From Streptomyces sp. SID12501 (lineage in GTDB: Bacteria; Actinomycetota; Actinomycetes; Streptomycetales; Streptomycetaceae), in contig NZ_JAAGLU010000001.1 in NCBI RefSeq assembly GCF_010550245.1, positions 1 through 64,000 on the forward strand: a stretch of 64,000 nt of DNA, given 5' to 3'. Below, one piece after another: positions 60,859 through 64,000 of the stretch (the first letter of the stretch is position 1; each line of letters begins with the position of its first letter). The notes below the pieces were generated by a model, which worked only from the letters and a program-made list of their open reading frames with translations, did no database searches and had not been told where the DNA came from. The position numbers and the translations under genes were made by a program.

Positions 60859-61809
60859 GTGCGAGACATCGCCGTGTTCAGCGGTAGTGCCCACCCCGAA
60901 CTGGCCGCCGAGGTCTGCGAGCACCTGGGAGTGCCCCTGCGGCCCACCCAGGTCAGCCGGTTCGCCAACGACTGCCTGGAGGTCCAGCTCCAGGCCAACT
61001 GCCGTGAACGGGACGTCTTCCTGATCCAGCCACTGGTCACGCCGGTCCAGGAACACCTCGTCGAGCTGCTGATGATGTGCGACGCGGCACGCGGGGCGTC
61101 GGCGGGGCGGATTTCGGTCGTCATGCCGCACTACGCGTACGCCCGCTCCGACAAGAAGGACATGCCCCGCATCTCGCTCGGCGGACGCCTGGTCGCGGAC
61201 CTGCTGGTGGCGGCCGGCGCGAGCCGCGTCCTCGCGATGACCCTGCACTCCCCGCAGGTCCACGGCTTCTTCTCGGTCCCGGTCGACCATCTGCACGCCC
61301 TGCGCGAGCTCGCCGAGCACTTCCGCCAGTACGACCTGTCCCGTACGACGGTCGTGTCGCCGGACCTCGGCAACGCCAAGGAGGCCGCGCACTTCGCCCG
61401 GCTGATCGGCGCCGAGGTGGCCGCCGGGGCCAAACAGCGGTTCGCGGACGACCGGGTGAGCATCAGCTCCGTGATCGGCAAGGTCACCGGGCGGGACGTC
61501 ATCGTGCTGGACGACGAGATCGCCAAGGGCAGTACGGTCCTCGAACTCCTCGAACGGCTCAGGGAGTTGGAGCCACGGTCCATCCGGGTCGCCTGCACCC
61601 ACGGGCTGTTCGCGGCGGGCGCGCTCAAGCGGCTGAGCGAGCAGCCGGACGTGCTGGAGATCGTGTGCACCAACACGGTTCCGATCCCGGAGGAGGAGCG
61701 CACCGAGAAACTGCGGGTGCTGTCGATCGCCCCGGCGCTCGCCGAGGCCGTGCGTCGCATTCACAACGGTGAGTCGGTCAGCGCCCTGTTCGACGCACCG
61801 GGAACCTAA
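60859..61809 (+). CDS. prs: Ribose-phosphate pyrophosphokinase (PRPP synthetase)
   Basis: This 316-residue enzyme transfers pyrophosphate from ATP to ribose-5-phosphate. It has the RFANDCLEVQL N-terminal block, ARSDKKDMPRISLGG (residues near 95-109), TLHSPQVHGFF near 132 and the PRPP-binding DVIVLDDEIAKGST near 213-226. The last loop differs from the usual DDMIDTAGT, suggesting a variant or secondary PRPP synthetase; Streptomyces normally has another prs near glmU. The GTG start follows CTAGGAG. It lies 78 bp ahead of the EF-Tu gene and is probably co-transcribed. Confidence 0.85.
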   Translation: MRDIAVFSGSAHPELAAEVCEHLGVPLRPTQVSRFANDCLEVQLQANCRERDVFLIQPLVTPVQEHLVELLMMCDAARGASAGRISVVMPHYAYARSDKKDMPRISLGGRLVADLLVAAGASRVLAMTLHSPQVHGFFSVPVDHLHALRELAEHFRQYDLSRTTVVSPDLGNAKEAAHFARLIGAEVAAGAKQRFADDRVSISSVIGKVTGRDVIVLDDEIAKGSTVLELLERLRELEPRSIRVACTHGLFAAGALKRLSEQPDVLEIVCTNTVPIPEEERTEKLRVLSIAPALAEAVRRIHNGESVSALFDAPGT

Positions 61810-61887
61810 TAGACAGGAAGGACGACCCCGTACGAGGTCGAGCGGAGGAACGCCCCGCGTCACCCGAGGTGATCAGGAGGGCTCGCA

Positions 61888-63081
<1,194 letters not shown>

Positions 63082-63118
63082 CCGTTCCATGCCGTGGTCG
63101 GTGCGGGTCAGGTGCGGG

Positions 63119-63499
63119 TCATAACGTGCCGGACGTGGTCTCGGGCAGCTCCAGAGCCGCGTCCAGGGACGCCGCAGGCGGGAGCACCTTGGCCAGGCCG
63201 GTGACCTTGAGGACGCGCAGCGTGAGCGGGTGCGTGCAGACCAGGTGGAGGCTGCCGTCATGGGCGAGCACCCGGTGCCGGGCCCGGTACAGCAGGCGCA
63301 GCCCCGAGCAGTCGAAGAACTCGACATCCGTCAGGTCGATCACGACCCGGGCGTCCGGATGGCCGGTCGCCGCGTCCAGGTGCGGGATGATCTCGACGGC
63401 CGCGGCGATGTCGATCTCGCCGTGGAACTCCAGGACCGTGTGGCCGCGGTCCTGGTGGACACGCAGATACCGGGTGGGTGGTGGAGGATCCTGCTGCAC
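63119..63499 (-). CDS. STAS-domain anti-anti-sigma factor
   Basis: This 126-residue SpoIIAA/RsbV-type antagonist has the core [37 protein letters not shown] (the serine after DC is the phosphorylation site) and the helix [10 protein letters not shown]. It would bind and neutralise a kinase-type anti-sigma factor. I chose the GTG at 63499 because GGAGG lies ten bases upstream; the frame is open to 63703 but the extra residues are not STAS-like. No sigma factor or anti-sigma gene is adjacent. Confidence 0.85.
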   Translation of the reverse strand: MQQDPPPPTRYLRVHQDRGHTVLEFHGEIDIAAAVEIIPHLDAATGHPDARVVIDLTDVEFFDCSGLRLLYRARHRVLAHDGSLHLVCTHPLTLRVLKVTGLAKVLPPAASLDAALELPETTSGTL

Positions 63500-63731
63500 G
63501 ACGACATCGCCTCCAACCGACTGTTGTGATGGCGGAACCAGCCGGTCACCGGGGGCCGGGGTGACGTCGTGCCGTGAGCGTAGACGTACTGCCGGGCCCA
63601 GATGAGCGCAACTGAGTGTCCCGCCCTGCAAGTTACCCTCGTTGGAGTGAATTTGAGCATGTTCGATTGACATATGTCTTCGAAATTGAAGCGTGTCTCG
63701 CACACGTCTTTCCGTGAGCCGTGAGGCGGGG
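63500..63731. other. Intergenic region, no gene recognised
   Basis: The 232 bp between the STAS and MarR genes is more AT-rich than its surroundings near 63640-63690 and probably contains the STAS promoter. A GGGTAA on the minus strand near 63640 resembles a stress-sigma -10 box, but I could not find a matching -35. Confidence 0.4.
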
Positions 63732-64000
63732 CTACGACAGGGCGTGCCAGGCCTTGGAGAGAGCCTGCCGGAGCTGGTCCGCCTGGTGCGACGTGAGGTC
63801 GCGGATCATCCGCTCCTCCAGCTCCCGTACGGGCTCGGTGAAGCGGTCGAGCAGTTCGCGGCCGGCGTCGGTCAGCAGGATCAGCAGCTCCCTGCGATTG
63901 CGCGGATTGCGCTCCCGGCGCACGAGTCCCCGGTTCTCCAGGGACCGGACGAGATCGGCGATGGACTGTGCGGTGACGAACGAGTCACGGGCCAGCTGGG
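63732..64000 (-). CDS. MarR-family regulator, C-terminal part (cut by window end)
   Basis: The last 89 residues are seen, reading in from the window edge: QLARDSFVTAQSIADLVRSL (DNA-recognition helix region), the wing RRERNPRNRRELLILLTDAG, and the dimerisation helices EPVRELEERMIRDLTSHQAD. The start codon and N-terminal helix lie beyond base 64000. The architecture is a classical MarR winged helix. The target is unknown. Confidence 0.85.
   Translation of the reverse strand, partial: QLARDSFVTAQSIADLVRSLENRGLVRRERNPRNRRELLILLTDAGRELLDRFTEPVRELEERMIRDLTSHQADQLRQALSKAWHALS

Noticed and set aside
63630..63660. Stress-sigma (SigB-type) promoter ahead of the STAS gene
   Set aside because: GGGTAA is present on the minus strand but no GNNT-type -35 lies at 14-16 bp spacing.

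Overview
The window is high-GC actinobacterial DNA, almost certainly Streptomyces. Starts are often GTG or TTG, genes within operons overlap by 4 bp (ATGA/GTGA), regulators are abundant (LacI, TetR, MarR, GntR, two-component), and there are lineage-typical genes such as a DUF5999 protein, a divergent EF-Tu and an OtrA-like ribosomal protection GTPase. The first 16 bases match the end of the Illumina TruSeq read-2 adapter, so base 1 is probably a contig end carrying untrimmed adapter, and the PucR-like gene there is cut by the assembly. No rRNA, tRNA, CRISPR array, prophage or complete insertion sequence was recognised.

Layout. 1-5.4 kb: truncated PucR-like regulator, a three-copy ~103-bp repeat array, an HSL-type esterase, a TerC-family membrane protein, an F420-type oxidoreductase, and an FMN reductase divergent from its probable TetR regulator. 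5.5-12.7 kb: LacI regulator behind three spaced operators, aldehyde dehydrogenase, thioredoxin, a flavin disulfide reductase, peptide deformylase and a PepSY membrane protein. 12.7-17.7 kb: TPR protein, an unusual 320-residue double-MarR protein, a FadR-type regulator, pirin and a type-B carboxylesterase. 17.7-25 kb: a coupled SDR / PLP aldolase-like / SDR cluster with an SMP-30 lactonase, divergent from a TetR gene and a lactate-oxidase-family enzyme, then a Tat-exported solute-binding protein. 25-30.3 kb: a NarL-type two-component pair, a frameshifted gene remnant, a cupin and a CoxE/MoxR pair.

The centre (30.4-46.2 kb) is a complete L-rhamnose locus. On the minus strand rhaI, a fused rhamnulose-1-phosphate aldolase/lactaldehyde dehydrogenase, rhaB and lutABC would take rhamnose to DHAP plus lactate and on to pyruvate. 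On the plus strand rhaTPQS-rhaM encode ABC uptake and a mutarotase, followed by a secreted BNR_4 beta-propeller protein and a LacI repressor. Between the two transcription units are divergent promoters, each with a LacI-type operator at its start point and a third palindrome between them. The secreted propeller protein, likely a lyase or glycosidase feeding rhamnose to the transporter, is the best candidate for new biology here.

46-58.7 kb: an iminopeptidase-like hydrolase, a heme-only CYP102-like P450 divergent from a TetR gene, a DUF2470 gene behind a textbook iron box, several conserved unknowns, a FUSC-type exporter, a 165-bp MITE-like palindromic element, a kinase-like phosphotransferase, a PHP/helix-hairpin-helix protein, a VanZ protein and a DUF4230 protein. 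58.7-63.1 kb: a translation-stress group, with the OtrA-like GTPase behind a possible overlapping leader ORF, a second PRPP synthetase and a divergent EF-Tu. The window ends with a STAS anti-anti-sigma factor and a MarR gene cut by the edge.
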